Source of the DNA: Parasulfuritortus sp037446165
GTDB taxonomy: Bacteria > Pseudomonadota > Gammaproteobacteria > Burkholderiales > Thiobacillaceae
Assembly: GCA_037446165.1 (NCBI GenBank)
Contig: JBBIJC010000001.1
Span: 26,335-90,334, forward strand
Reading direction: 5' to 3'
DNA: 64,000 nt
The notes under the pieces are model-generated. The model ran no database searches, was not told where the DNA came from, and saw nothing but the letters and a program-made list of their open reading frames with translations. Within the stretch, counting starts at the first letter, position 1. Every line of letters begins with the position of its first letter. Both the position numbers and the translations under genes were made by a program. Of the stretch, positions 24,562 to 33,915 are shown piece by piece.

Positions 24562-25563
24562 ATGCTGGTTATCGAACTCGTGTTTTTTCTAATCCTGATC
24601 CTGATCGCTTCAGAGGTCTTCGTGAATGCGCTGGAGCACCTGGGCGAGCGGCTCGGCATCTCGGAAGGGGTGACCGGATCGGTCTTTGCCGCGGTCGGAA
24701 CCGCCATGCCGGAGACCATCGTGCCCTTGCTGGCCATCTTCGGCGGCACGCAGAATCAGCAGATCAACGAGGAGATCGGCGTCGGCGCCATACTCGGCGC
24801 GCCGCTGATGCTGTCCACGCTGTCGTTGTTCATGATGGCCGGGTCGGTCTGGAAGCGGCGTGGGACCCGGGGTCATCTGACCCCGGAGCGTACCGGCCTG
24901 ACCCGCGACCTGAATTTCTTCCTGGCCGCGTTTTCGCTGGCCTGCATTGCCATGTTCGTGCCCCATGACACGGCCGGTTTTCGCGCCACGCTGGCCATCG
25001 TCATGGTGATGATCTATTTCTTCTACCTCATGCTGACGCTCAAGGCCTCGGAAAAGCTGGTCAAGGACGGTCATGCCACTGAGGCCGGGGCAGCCATGTG
25101 GCTGGCACGCACCGGGTTGCCGACCAACTACCTGACCATCTTCCTCCAGTTGGGCCTGGGCCTGATCATGCTGGTGGGCGGGGCCAAGGGCTTCATCACC
25201 GGGGTCGAACAGGCGGCGCCTCTGCTGGGCATCTCTGCCCTGGTTCTGTCCCTGATGATCGTTCCCATTGCGACCGAACTGCCGGAAAAGGTCAATTCGA
25301 TACTCTGGATTCGCCGTCACAAGGACACCATGGCCTTCGGCAACATCACCGGTGCGATGGTGTTCCAGGGCACACTGCTGCCGGCCATCGGTATCCTGCT
25401 GACGCCCTGGGCGCCGCAGAAAGAGGTTCTGGCCGGTGTGGTCATCACCCTGCTGGCGGCGGGCTGGTTGCGTCTCATGCTGATGCGCGGGCAGTTGCGG
25501 GTCTGGCATCTGGGGCTCAATGGCGGTCTGTACGCCACGTACCTTGCCATTGCGCTGGGCTGA
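24562..25563 (+). CDS. Sodium/calcium exchanger (CaCA) family protein
   Basis: A 333-aa membrane protein with about ten helices and the two inverted alpha repeats of the CaCA superfamily. The first repeat has AAVGTAMPETIVPLLA and the second IVPIATELPEKVNSI, each with the ion-binding Glu. Between them is a polar loop around residue 100-110. The ion is not clear; the repeats depart from the usual GTSLPE form. The start at 24562 begins directly before the first helix and has GGGG upstream. Confidence 0.82.
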   Translation: MLVIELVFFLILILIASEVFVNALEHLGERLGISEGVTGSVFAAVGTAMPETIVPLLAIFGGTQNQQINEEIGVGAILGAPLMLSTLSLFMMAGSVWKRRGTRGHLTPERTGLTRDLNFFLAAFSLACIAMFVPHDTAGFRATLAIVMVMIYFFYLMLTLKASEKLVKDGHATEAGAAMWLARTGLPTNYLTIFLQLGLGLIMLVGGAKGFITGVEQAAPLLGISALVLSLMIVPIATELPEKVNSILWIRRHKDTMAFGNITGAMVFQGTLLPAIGILLTPWAPQKEVLAGVVITLLAAGWLRLMLMRGQLRVWHLGLNGGLYATYLAIALG

Positions 25564-25576
25564 CCCGCGCGGCGCG

Positions 25577-26509
25577 TTATGGGCCGATCAGCCCCTTGGG
25601 CAGGGCGAAATTGACCTTCTCTTCGATGCCGTCCTGCAACTGCACTCCAGCGGCACCGAGTTCCTTCAGGCGCGCAATCACACCATCCACCAGAACCTCC
25701 GGCGCCGAGGCCCCGGCCGTGACGCCGATGTGCTGCTTGCCTGCCAGCCAGGCCGGGTCGAGCTGGCTGGCGTTGTCGATCATGTAGGCTTCCCGGCCCA
25801 GGCTGGCCGCAACCTCGCGCAGGCGGTTGGAGTTTGAGCTGTTGGGCGAGCCGACCACGATGACCAGGTCGCACTGGTCGGACAGCCGCTTCACCGCATC
25901 CTGACGGTTCTGGGTGGCGTAGCAGATGTCGTCCTTCTTGGGCCCGACAATCAAGGGAAAACGGGCGGTCAGGGCGATGACGACCTTGGCCGCATCGTCG
26001 ACCGAGAGCGTGGTCTGGGTGACGTAGGCCAGTCGATCCGGGCGGACCACATTCAGCTGGGCCACATCTTCCGGAGTCTCCACCAGATACATGCCGCCAC
26101 TGGCCTGGCCCATGGTGCCTTCGACTTCAGGATGGCCCTTGTGGCCGATCATGACGATCTCGTAGCCGGCCTCGCGCAGCTTGACCACTTCCTTGTGCAC
26201 CTTGGTCACCAGCGGGCAGGTGGCATCGAACACGTTGAGGCCGCGCACCTCGGCCGCCAGGCGGACCGACTGGGGCACGCCGTGGGCGCTGAAGATCAGG
26301 GTGGCGCCATCCGGCACGTCGTCCAGATCCTCGATGAAGATCGCGCCCTTGGCCTTCAGGCTGTCGACGACAAACTTGTTGTGCACCACTTCGTGCCGGA
26401 CGTAGATGGGGGCGCCGAAGCGGGTCAGCGCGGCCTCGACGATGGCGATGGCGCGGTCGACGCCGGCGCAGAAGCCACGTGGATTGGCGAGCAGGACGTT
26501 ACTGGTCAT
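25577..26509 (-). CDS. ispH: 4-hydroxy-3-methylbut-2-enyl diphosphate reductase IspH
   Basis: IspH is the last enzyme of the MEP isoprenoid pathway, a [4Fe-4S] protein yielding IPP and DMAPP. The 310-aa protein has the three cluster Cys residues in ANPRGFCAGVDRAI, FDATCPLVTKVH and DDICYATQNRQ, and the HxGxxE-type segment GHKGHPEVEGTMG. I use ATG 26509; a TTG two codons upstream is possible. It ends the murJ-to-ispH operon and overlaps fkpB by 11 bases. dxs, for the first pathway step, is also in this window. Confidence 0.96.
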   Translation of the reverse strand: MTSNVLLANPRGFCAGVDRAIAIVEAALTRFGAPIYVRHEVVHNKFVVDSLKAKGAIFIEDLDDVPDGATLIFSAHGVPQSVRLAAEVRGLNVFDATCPLVTKVHKEVVKLREAGYEIVMIGHKGHPEVEGTMGQASGGMYLVETPEDVAQLNVVRPDRLAYVTQTTLSVDDAAKVVIALTARFPLIVGPKKDDICYATQNRQDAVKRLSDQCDLVIVVGSPNSSNSNRLREVAASLGREAYMIDNASQLDPAWLAGKQHIGVTAGASAPEVLVDGVIARLKELGAAGVQLQDGIEEKVNFALPKGLIGP

Positions 26510-26936
26510 GGTCAATGGCGAGGATATGGACTTCGAATTCTACCGGCAGGCCGGCCAGGGGATGATTGAAGTCGACCTCGACGGTTTCGGCGCCGACTTC
26601 GGTAACCGTGCCCAGCCAGCTGTCCCCGTTGGGCAGGTCGAACTCGACCTGATGGCCAACCGGCAGATCGGCGGGGAACGCGCTTCGGGGCAGGGTCTGG
26701 ATCAGGGTCTCGTCGCGTTCGCCGAAGGCCTCCCAGGGGGTTAGGCGCAGGGCCTGATGGGTGCCCATCACCAGTCCGGTCAGGGCGCGTTCCAGACGGG
26801 AGTCGATTTCGCCCGCGCCGACCCGGAAGGTCTCCGGCTCATCCGGGAAGGTGTTGGCGATTTCCTGGCCCATGCTCGACAGCCGGTAATGCAGCGTCAC
26901 ATGGTCGCCGGGCTGGATGCGCCGTTCGCCACTCAC
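26499..26936 (-). CDS. fkpB: FKBP-type peptidyl-prolyl isomerase FkpB (SlpA)
   Basis: A 145-aa cytoplasmic FKBP-type proline isomerase of the SlpA group. It has the FKBP strand GDHVTLHYRLSS, the inserted chaperone flap and the VDFNHPLAGLPVEFEV end typical of SlyD/SlpA proteins. It lacks the His-rich metal tail of SlyD. It starts with GTG overlapping the lspA stop by four bases. The lspA-fkpB-ispH order is conserved in betaproteobacteria and gammaproteobacteria. Confidence 0.93.
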   Translation of the reverse strand: MSGERRIQPGDHVTLHYRLSSMGQEIANTFPDEPETFRVGAGEIDSRLERALTGLVMGTHQALRLTPWEAFGERDETLIQTLPRSAFPADLPVGHQVEFDLPNGDSWLGTVTEVGAETVEVDFNHPLAGLPVEFEVHILAIDHDQ

Positions 26937-27421
26937 GGTCGTTCGCGCCTGAATGAATCGATGATCAACAGCACGGCGCCCACGGTGATGCCGGAGTCGG
27001 CCACGTTGAAGGCCGGGTAGAACCAGTCATGCCAATGGAAGAGCAGGAAGTCCACCACGTGGCCATAAGCGAAACGGTCGATCACGTTGCCGACCGCGCC
27101 GCCCAGGATCAGGGCCAATGCGGCGCAGAATAGTGGCCGGCCGCGGGTCTTGCGCAGCAGGGACAGGATGATGAAGGCAGCCGCAAGCGCGACGAAGATG
27201 AAGAAACCGCGCTGCCAGCCCGGCTGGTTGGCGAACAGGGAGAAGGCCGCGCCGGGGTTCTGCCAGTAGACCAGGCTGAAGAACGACGTGATCGGGATGT
27301 CCTCGTGCAGGGCGAGCTGGCTCGCAATGGCCAGCTTGGTGGCCTGATCCAGTATCAGCACCAGGCCGGACAGCCAGAGCCAGCGCAGGCCGGATTGAGC
27401 GACCGAGTCAGGCGTAGTCAC
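26933..27421 (-). CDS. lspA: Lipoprotein signal peptidase LspA
   Basis: LspA removes signal peptides from prolipoproteins in the inner membrane. The 162-aa aspartyl protease has four membrane helices and the catalytic Asp residues in GGAVGNVIDRF and FNVADSGITVG. It begins with GTG and overlaps the ileS stop by 14 bases. Confidence 0.95.
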   Translation of the reverse strand: MTTPDSVAQSGLRWLWLSGLVLILDQATKLAIASQLALHEDIPITSFFSLVYWQNPGAAFSLFANQPGWQRGFFIFVALAAAFIILSLLRKTRGRPLFCAALALILGGAVGNVIDRFAYGHVVDFLLFHWHDWFYPAFNVADSGITVGAVLLIIDSFRRERP

Positions 27422-30082
27422 GCTTTTCGCCCTCGCCGAACAGGTTGCTCACACAGCGGCCGCACAGGCCCGGATGGGCCGGGTCGGCGTCGACGTCCTC
27501 GCGCACGTGCCAGCAGCGTTCGCATTTCGCGTGGCCGAGTGCGCCAACCTCGACCCGGGTTTCGCCAGCGGCTTTTTCTACCCTGGCCGCGGAGGTGATG
27601 GTGACGAAGCGCAGATCGTCGCCGAGGCTGGCCAGCAGCGCGTAGTCGTCACCGTCGGCGAGGAAGGTCAGATCGGCCTGCAGCGACGAGCCGACCTGGC
27701 CGCTCACCCGCAGTTCCTCGATGCGCTTGGTGGCCATGCCACGCAGTTCGCGCAGACGGTTCCAGCGCGCCAGCAGCACGTTTTCGTCGTCCTGCTTCGG
27801 AACTTCGTGCCAGACCGACAGGAAGACGCTGTCGGCCTTGCAGCTGAGCGCCCAGATTTCCTCGGCGGTGAAGGACAGGATGGGCGCCATCAGCCGGGTC
27901 AGCGTTTGCAGGATGTGCCACAGCGCGGTCTGCGCGGCGCGGCGGGCGACCGAGTCGGCGCCGGCGGTATAGAGCCGGTCTTTCAGGATGTCGAGATAGA
28001 ACGCGCCCAGGTCTTCCGAGCAGAAGTTGTGCAGGCGCTGCACCGCGGTGTGGAAGCTGTAGACGCGGTAGTCGGCCAGCACGGCATCCTGCATCTGGCG
28101 GGTCAGGGCGAGGGCGTAACGGTCGATCTCCAGCATGTCGTCGACTTCAACGGCGTTGGTCGCCATCTGGAAGTCGGCGGTGTTGGCGAGCAGGAAGCGC
28201 AGGGTGTTGCGGATGCGGCGATAGGCCTCGACCACGCGCTTGAGGATCTCGTCGGAGATGGTCAGCTCGCCCGAGTAGTCGGTGGTCGCCACCCACAGGC
28301 GCAGGATCTCGGCGCCCAGAGTGTCGGACACCTTCTGCGGCGCGACCACGTTGCCTTTCGACTTGGACATCTTCATGCCCTTGCCGTCGACCACGAAGCC
28401 GTGGGTGAGCAGGGCTTCGTAAGGCGCATGGCCGTCGGTGGCGCAGCCGGTCAGCAGCGAGGACTGGAACCAGCCGCGGTGCTGGTCCGAGCCTTCCAGA
28501 TAAAGATCGGCCGGATGCTTCAGGCCTTCACGTTCCTTGAGCAGACAGGCATGGGTGACGCCGGAGTCGAACCAGACGTCGAGGGTGTCGCCGGCCTTTT
28601 CGTAGTCGTCGGCATCGGCACCCAGCAACTCCTTCGGGTCGAGGCTGAACCAGGCTTCGATGCCCTGTTGCTCGACCCGTTTTGCGACTTGCTCAAGAAT
28701 TTCAGACGAGCGCGGATGCAGCTCGCCGGTCTGCCTGTGCATGAAGAAGGTGATCGGCACGCCCCAGTTGCGCTGGCGCGAGACGCACCAGTCCGGGCGG
28801 TTCTTCATCATCGCTTCGAGGCGGGCGCGGCCCCAGGCCGGGAAGAACTCGGTGTCCTCGACGGCTTGCATGGCTTTATCACGAAGGCCTGCCTTGTCCA
28901 TGCCGATGAACCACTGCCGGGTGGCGCGGAAGATGATCGGCGTCTTGTGCCGCCAGCAATGCGGATAGCTGTGCTGGATCTTTTCTTCGGCGAGCAGGCG
29001 GCCCATTTCAGTCAGCGTGGCCATGACGGTCTTGTTGCCGGCCCAGATGCTCTGGCCGCCGACCAGCGGGATGTCGGCGTAGAACTTGCCGTCGCCGCCG
29101 ACCGGGTTGTAGACCTCGAGGCCGTACTTCAGGCCGGCGACATAGTCGTCGTGGCCATGGCCGGGCGCGATGTGGACCAGGCCGACGCCGGCCTCGAGAC
29201 TGACGAAATCGGCCAGGATCACCGGCACCTGGCGGTCGTAGAAGGGGTGGCCGAGCTTGAGGCCTTCGAGGGCGGCGCCTCTGGCAACTGCGATCAGCGA
29301 AGCGGATGAAACTCCGTAACGTTGGAAAAGAGGTGGAACGACAAGAGATTCAATTTCATTCTGAGTCGCATTGGGGAATGATACAGAGTCGACTGTTTTG
29401 GCCAATTCCGTGGCGACAATGAATGAGCCCTTGTTAGTCTTGTAGAGACCGTATTCGTAATCGGGATGCACCGCCACGGCCTGGTTGGCGGGCAGGGTCC
29501 AGGGCGTTGTGGTCCAGATCACGGCGAAGGCGGGCCCGTCCACGGGATGCCCCATTCGCAAGGCCAAGTCAGCTGCGTCGGCGACCGGAAACGCCACATC
29601 GATGGCAGGCGACGCCTTGTCCTCGTATTCCACTTCCGCTTCGGCCAGGGCCGAGCCGCAGTCCACGCACCAGTGCACCGGCTTGGCGCCGAGATACAGA
29701 TGGCCGTTCTGCTGGATCTTGCCCAATTCGCGGATGATGTCCGCCTCGAAGCGGTAGTCCATGGTCAGGTAGGGCTTGTCCCAGTCGCCCAGCACGCCCA
29801 GGCGGATGAAGTCGGCCTTCTGGCGCTCGACCTGGCTGGCCGCGTACTCGCGGCACAGTTCGCGGAATCGGGCGGCGGGGATGTCCTTGCCGTGGGTCTT
29901 CTCGACCACCAGCTCGATCGGCAGGCCGTGGCAGTCCCAGCCCGGCACATAGGGCGCGTCGAAGCCGTCCAGGGTGGCCGACTTGACGATGATGTCCTTG
30001 AGGATCTTGTTCACCGCGTGGCCGATGTGGATGTCGCCGTTGGCATAGGGCGGGCCGTCGTGGAGTACGAACAGCGGCCGGC
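27408..30082 (-). CDS. ileS: Isoleucyl-tRNA synthetase IleS, N terminus lost in an assembly gap
   Basis: IleS charges tRNA-Ile. Reading begins at the gap edge with LFVLHDGPPYANGDIHIGHA (HIGH motif). It continues through the editing domain (IWTTTPWTLPANQAVAVHPD), the KMSKS loop (GMKMSKSKGNVV) and the C-terminal zinc site CERCWHV...GLCGRC. By comparison with E. coli about 48 N-terminal residues are missing, so the true gap is longer than 100 bases. In-frame translation beyond the gap (30183-30335) is not IleS-like and should not be joined. It lies between ribF and lspA, its usual place. Confidence 0.95.
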
Positions 30083-30182
30083 NNNNNNNNNNNNNNNNNN
30101 NNNNNNNNNNNNNNNNNNNNNNNNNNNNNNNNNNNNNNNNNNNNNNNNNNNNNNNNNNNNNNNNNNNNNNNNNNNNNNNNNN
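30083..30182. other. Assembly gap (100 N)
   Basis: A run of exactly 100 unknown bases, the usual placeholder for a gap of unknown size. It removes the ileS start. Confidence 0.99.
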
Positions 30183-30235
30183 AGGCCGCCCCGCATCCGT
30201 CGAAACCCCGGGATTTCGGAACAAGGTCGGGCGGC

Positions 30236-30300
30236 GAAGCGGGGCGTGCTTTCTTTGGTTAGCTTTCTTTGCACGAGCAAAGAAAGTAACTGGCTGCCGG
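30236..30300. repeat. Hairpin-bearing intergenic repeat candidate beside the gap
   Basis: CTTTCTTTGC (30263-30272) and GCAAAGAAAG (30277-30286) form a perfect ten-base-pair hairpin with an ACGA loop. A second direct copy of GCTTTCTTTG sits at 30248-30257. I recall similar TTACTTTCTTTG...CAAAGAAAGTAA elements as dispersed intergenic repeats in proteobacteria. No second copy is seen in this window. The rest of 30183-30353 shows no gene. Confidence 0.55.
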
Positions 30301-30353
30301 GCCACCCCCGGCCTACGCCTGCATCTAAAGGCCACAAACCAAACCTCAAGGCC

Positions 30354-31274
30354 CTAAGCATTCAACAACTCCCGCGCCAACTCCGCATCCTTCCCGATCT
30401 GCGCCACCAGCGCCGCGAAGTCCGGAAACTTCGTCTCGTCGCGCAGCTTGTGCAGGAATTCCACCCGCAGGTGCTGGCCATAAAGATTGCGGTCGAGGTC
30501 GAACAGGTGCACTTCCAGGGTGGGTTTTCCGTCCGGCCGGACCGAAGGCCGGGTACCGAGGTTGGCCACGCCAGGCCAGTCCGGCGTCGCCAGGCCCTGC
30601 ACGCGCACGGCGAAGACGCCCTTGAGCGGCGGCCGGTTGTGCTTGAGCAGGATGTTCGCGGTGGGGAAGCCGATCTTGCGGCCGATCTGGTCGCCGCCGA
30701 CCACACGGCCGGAGATCGAATAGGGCCGGCCGAGCAGTTGCGCCGCACCGGCCATGTCGCCAGCGGCCAGGGCTTCGCGCACGGCGGTCGAGGAGGCGCG
30801 CTGGCCGGCGGCTTCGACCGTATGCATGGCTTCCGCCTTGAAGCCGTATTTCTCGCCATAGACCAGCAGGGCGTCGAAATCGCCACCACGCTTGGCGCCG
30901 AAGCGGAAGTCGTCGCCGACCAGTACGCAGCGGGCCTTGAGGCCGTCGACCAGGATGCGGCGCACGAAATCCTCCGCCGAGAGCGCCGCGAATTCCTTGC
31001 TGAAGCGGCAGACGTGGACGTGGGCGACGCCCAGGTTGCGCAGGATTTCGAGCTTCTCACGCAGGCTGGTCAGACGGGTCGGGGCGGCATCCGGGGTGAA
31101 GATTTCACGCGGATGCGGCTCGAAGGTCAGTACCGTGGGCAGCCCGCCGACCGAGGCGGCACGCGCGGTCAGCCGGGCCAGCATGGCCTGGTGACCAAGG
31201 TGGACGCCGTCGAAGTTGCCGATGGTGACGGCATTGGGCCGGGTCGCATGGGGCCAGCCGTGAGTGATCAGCAT
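30354..31274 (-). CDS. ribF: Bifunctional riboflavin kinase/FMN adenylyltransferase RibF
   Basis: RibF turns riboflavin into FMN and FAD. The 306-aa protein has the N-terminal adenylyltransferase domain (VTIGNFDGVHLGHQAML, FEPHPREIF, VGDDFRFGAKRGGD, SSTAVREAL). The C-terminal kinase domain has the GRKIGFPTANI motif and LEVHLFDLDRNLYG. It sits between murJ and ileS on the same strand. It supplies flavin for QmoAB, UbiX and NirB in this organism. Confidence 0.96.
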   Translation of the reverse strand: MLITHGWPHATRPNAVTIGNFDGVHLGHQAMLARLTARAASVGGLPTVLTFEPHPREIFTPDAAPTRLTSLREKLEILRNLGVAHVHVCRFSKEFAALSAEDFVRRILVDGLKARCVLVGDDFRFGAKRGGDFDALLVYGEKYGFKAEAMHTVEAAGQRASSTAVREALAAGDMAGAAQLLGRPYSISGRVVGGDQIGRKIGFPTANILLKHNRPPLKGVFAVRVQGLATPDWPGVANLGTRPSVRPDGKPTLEVHLFDLDRNLYGQHLRVEFLHKLRDETKFPDFAALVAQIGKDAELARELLNA

Positions 31275-31334
31275 GGGTAAGGTATCTGCTTGAAAAGCAT
31301 TGGATTTTAGCGGTCGCCCGGGGTGTCAGTCCAT

Positions 31335-32870
31335 CTATGCCGCCCGGCGCTGGAAGTCCTTGAGCCGGAACCCCATGAGCCATAGCGAGGTGAAATAGCT
31401 CAGCGCACCGCCCGCCACCAGGGCAGCGAGGTGAGCCGCACGCTGGCCGGTGTGGTACAGGAACCAGCGGTCCTCGCCCATCATGCCGAACCAGAGCACG
31501 GCGGCCATGATCAATAGGGCGATCAGCAGCTTGAGCAGGAAAAATTGCCAGCCCGGCTGGGGGTGGTAGATCCCCTGTTTGCGCAATTTGGTAAACAGGA
31601 TGGTGGCGTTGAGGCAGGCGCCGAGTCCGATCGACAGGGCCAGTCCGGCATGCTTGAATGGGCCGATGAATACCAGGTTCATGGCCTGGGTGGCGAGCAG
31701 GGTGGTGATGGCGATCTTGACCGGGGTCTTGATGTTCTGCCGGGCATAGAAGCCGGGCGCCAGGACCTTGACCAGGATCAGACCGAGCAGGCCGACTGAA
31801 TAGGCGACCAGTGCCCAGCGGGTCATCTCCACGTCATGGGCAGTGAAGCGCCCGTGAAAGAACAGGGTGGAAATCAGAGGGACGGCCAGAATACCCAGCG
31901 CTACGGCGGAAGGCGCGGCCAGGAGCAGGGTCATGCGCAAGCCCCAGTCCAGCAGCTTCGAGTATTCAACCGTGTCGTTGTCAGCATAATGTCTGGCCAG
32001 CGAGGGCAGCAGGATGGTGCCCAGGGCCACGCCCAGCATGCCGGTGGGGAATTCCATCAGCCGGTCGGCATAGGACAGCCAGGACACGCTGCCAGTGGGC
32101 AGAAAGGAGGCGAAGATGGTGTTGATCAACAGCGAAACCTGGGCCACCGAGACCCCGATGGCCGCCGGCCCCATCAGCTTCAATATCCGGCGCACGCCAG
32201 GATCGTGCGGGTTCCAGTCCCAGCGCGGCAGCAAGCCCAGTTGTTGCAGGGCAGGAATCTGCAGGGCCAGTTGCAGCACCCCGCCGATGAAGGCGCCCCA
32301 GCCCAGGGCCAGGACCGGCGGATCGAACCAGGGCGCGGCCACGGTCGCGGCCAGGATCATGGAGACATTCAGCAGCACCGGCGTGAAGGCGGGGATCTGG
32401 AACCGGCTCCAGGTGTTGAGAATGCCGCCGGACAGGGAAACCAGAGAAAGAAACAGGATGTAGGGAAAAACGATGCGGGTCAGTTCCACCGTCAGCTGGA
32501 ATTTGTCCGGCGTGGCGACGAAACCGGGGGCGGTCACCAAAATGATGAGCGGGGCGCCGAGGATGCCCAGGCCGGTAACGACGACCAGGGCCACGAACAG
32601 GACGGTCGCGGTCCGGTTGATGAGGGTGTGGGTGTCGGTGTCGCCACGCCGGTTGCGGTATTCGGCCAGGACCGGGACGAAGGCCTGGGAAAAGGCCCCT
32701 TCGGCGAACAGCCTGCGCAACAGATTGGGCAGGCGGAAAGCGATAAAGAAGGCATCGGTCGCGGCCCCGGCGCCGAAGGCCCGTGCGATCAGCGCTTCCC
32801 GGGCAAAGCCAAGGATGCGCGAGAGCAGGGTCATGGAACTGACGGCGGCAAGGGTCCGGAGGAGGTTCAT
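31335..32870 (-). CDS. murJ: Lipid II flippase MurJ
   Basis: MurJ flips lipid II across the inner membrane for peptidoglycan synthesis. The 511-aa MOP-family protein has about 14 helices, with the conserved start MNLLRTLAAVSSMTLLSRIL, GFAREALIARAFGAG, and RLPNLLRRLFAEGAFSQAFV. ATG 32870 begins at the family N terminus; the open frame upstream is not conserved-looking. It is divergent from rpsT, the normal arrangement. Confidence 0.96.
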   Translation of the reverse strand: MNLLRTLAAVSSMTLLSRILGFAREALIARAFGAGAATDAFFIAFRLPNLLRRLFAEGAFSQAFVPVLAEYRNRRGDTDTHTLINRTATVLFVALVVVTGLGILGAPLIILVTAPGFVATPDKFQLTVELTRIVFPYILFLSLVSLSGGILNTWSRFQIPAFTPVLLNVSMILAATVAAPWFDPPVLALGWGAFIGGVLQLALQIPALQQLGLLPRWDWNPHDPGVRRILKLMGPAAIGVSVAQVSLLINTIFASFLPTGSVSWLSYADRLMEFPTGMLGVALGTILLPSLARHYADNDTVEYSKLLDWGLRMTLLLAAPSAVALGILAVPLISTLFFHGRFTAHDVEMTRWALVAYSVGLLGLILVKVLAPGFYARQNIKTPVKIAITTLLATQAMNLVFIGPFKHAGLALSIGLGACLNATILFTKLRKQGIYHPQPGWQFFLLKLLIALLIMAAVLWFGMMGEDRWFLYHTGQRAAHLAALVAGGALSYFTSLWLMGFRLKDFQRRAA

Positions 32871-32914
32871 GGTGCGCGGTCTGGTCGAAGTGGCGGGCAT
32901 GTTAGCATCAGGTC

Positions 32915-32943
32915 TTGCTTTTCGGCATGGAGATGGGTAGGAT
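32915..32943 (+). promoter_or_regulatory. Possible sigma-70 promoter of rpsT
   Basis: TTGCTT (32915-32920), a 17-base spacer and TAGGAT (32938-32943), about 35 bases before the predicted rpsT leader end. Match is moderate. Confidence 0.4.
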
Positions 32944-32984
32944 GCCCGGCTTTCCGTATAACCCGATTTTTAGGAGTTGCCTAC

Positions 32985-33248
32985 ATGGCCAACACCGCTC
33001 AGGCGCGCAAGCGCGCCCGCCAAAACGTTGAACAGCGCCTGCACAACACTGGCTTGCGTTCCGAGTACCGCACTGCCGTCAAGAAAGTGCGCAAGGCTAT
33101 CCTGGCCGGCGACAAGGCCGCTGCGCAGGCAGTGTTCCAACTGTCCATGAGTTCCATGGACAGCATTGCCGACAAGCGTCTCGTGCACAAGAACAAGGCA
33201 GCCCGCCAGAAGAGCCGCCTGTCCGCTGCCATCAAGGCAATGGCCTGA
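32985..33248 (+). CDS. rpsT: 30S ribosomal protein S20
   Basis: S20 is a basic, helical protein that binds 16S rRNA. The 87-aa product starts MANTAQARKRARQNVEQRLH and has the conserved KGxxHKNKAARQKSRLS end. TAGGAG lies eight bases before the ATG. The long in-frame extension upstream is antisense to murJ and is not used. A hairpin terminator follows 51 bases after the stop. Confidence 0.97.
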   Translation: MANTAQARKRARQNVEQRLHNTGLRSEYRTAVKKVRKAILAGDKAAAQAVFQLSMSSMDSIADKRLVHKNKAARQKSRLSAAIKAMA

Positions 33249-33299
33249 CCCATCGTTCCCGCTCCGGCGGGGAAGGTGTGTTTCGGCGGTACTGATCCC

Positions 33300-33329
33300 G
33301 AGGGGCTTTGCGCCCCTCTTCGCATTTAT
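33300..33329 (+). terminator. Hairpin terminator after rpsT
   Basis: GAGGGGC (33300-33306) and GCCCCTC (33312-33318) pair around a TTTGC loop, followed by a mixed T-containing tail. The T tract is weak. Confidence 0.5.
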
Positions 33330-33361
33330 AATCCAGCGACCTCATCTAGCGGAGTGCAGGC

Positions 33362-33910
33362 ATGAACCTCGATCGCGTCAGTTCCGGCAAGGACGTCCCC
33401 AACGATTTCAACGTCATCATCGAGATACCCGCCCACGGCGAGCCGATCAAGTATGAAGTGGACAAGGCCACGGGCGCGATGTTCGTCGATCGCTTCATGT
33501 CAACGGCGATGCATTACCCCTGCAATTACGGTTACGTTCCACACACCCTGTCCGATGACGGCGACCCGGTCGACGTGCTGGTGATCACCCCTGTTCCGTT
33601 GCAGACCGGCGTGGTGGTGCGCTGCCGTCCGGTCGGCATGCTGAAGATGGAAGACGAAGCCGGCATCGATGCCAAGGTGCTGGCCGTTCCCATCGACAAA
33701 CTGACCAATCTTTATCGCGACATCGAGTCGCCGCGCGATCTGCCGGAATCGATCCTGCATCAGATCAGTCACTTCTTCGAGCATTACAAGGACCTGGAGG
33801 CCGGCAAGTGGGTCAAGGTCCAGGGCTGGGTCGGTGCCGCAGAAGCCAAGGTCGAGATACTTTCGGGTGTCGAGCGCTACAACGCCGCTGCCGAAAAGCC
33901 GATGTTCTGA
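33362..33910 (+). CDS. ppa: Inorganic pyrophosphatase (family I)
   Basis: Ppa hydrolyses pyrophosphate and pulls biosynthetic reactions forward. The 182-aa soluble enzyme has YEVDKATGAMFVDRF, the signature region YPCNYGYVPHTLSDDGDPVDVLV with its metal-binding Asp residues, and the KDLEAGKWVKV end. GGAG precedes the ATG by about eight bases. It is just upstream of a metallophosphoesterase and the qmo cluster; a functional link is not shown. Confidence 0.96.
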   Translation: MNLDRVSSGKDVPNDFNVIIEIPAHGEPIKYEVDKATGAMFVDRFMSTAMHYPCNYGYVPHTLSDDGDPVDVLVITPVPLQTGVVVRCRPVGMLKMEDEAGIDAKVLAVPIDKLTNLYRDIESPRDLPESILHQISHFFEHYKDLEAGKWVKVQGWVGAAEAKVEILSGVERYNAAAEKPMF

Positions 33911-33915
33911 TTCCC

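Noticed and set aside
27474..29309. Plus-strand frame of 611 codons
   Set aside because: It is antisense to ileS; no recognisable domain and Arg/Gly/Gln-rich shadow composition.
30183..30335. ileS continuing through the N run to 30335
   Set aside because: The translation beyond the gap has no similarity to the IleS N terminus and lies in the hairpin-repeat region; joining is an artefact of the 100-base placeholder.
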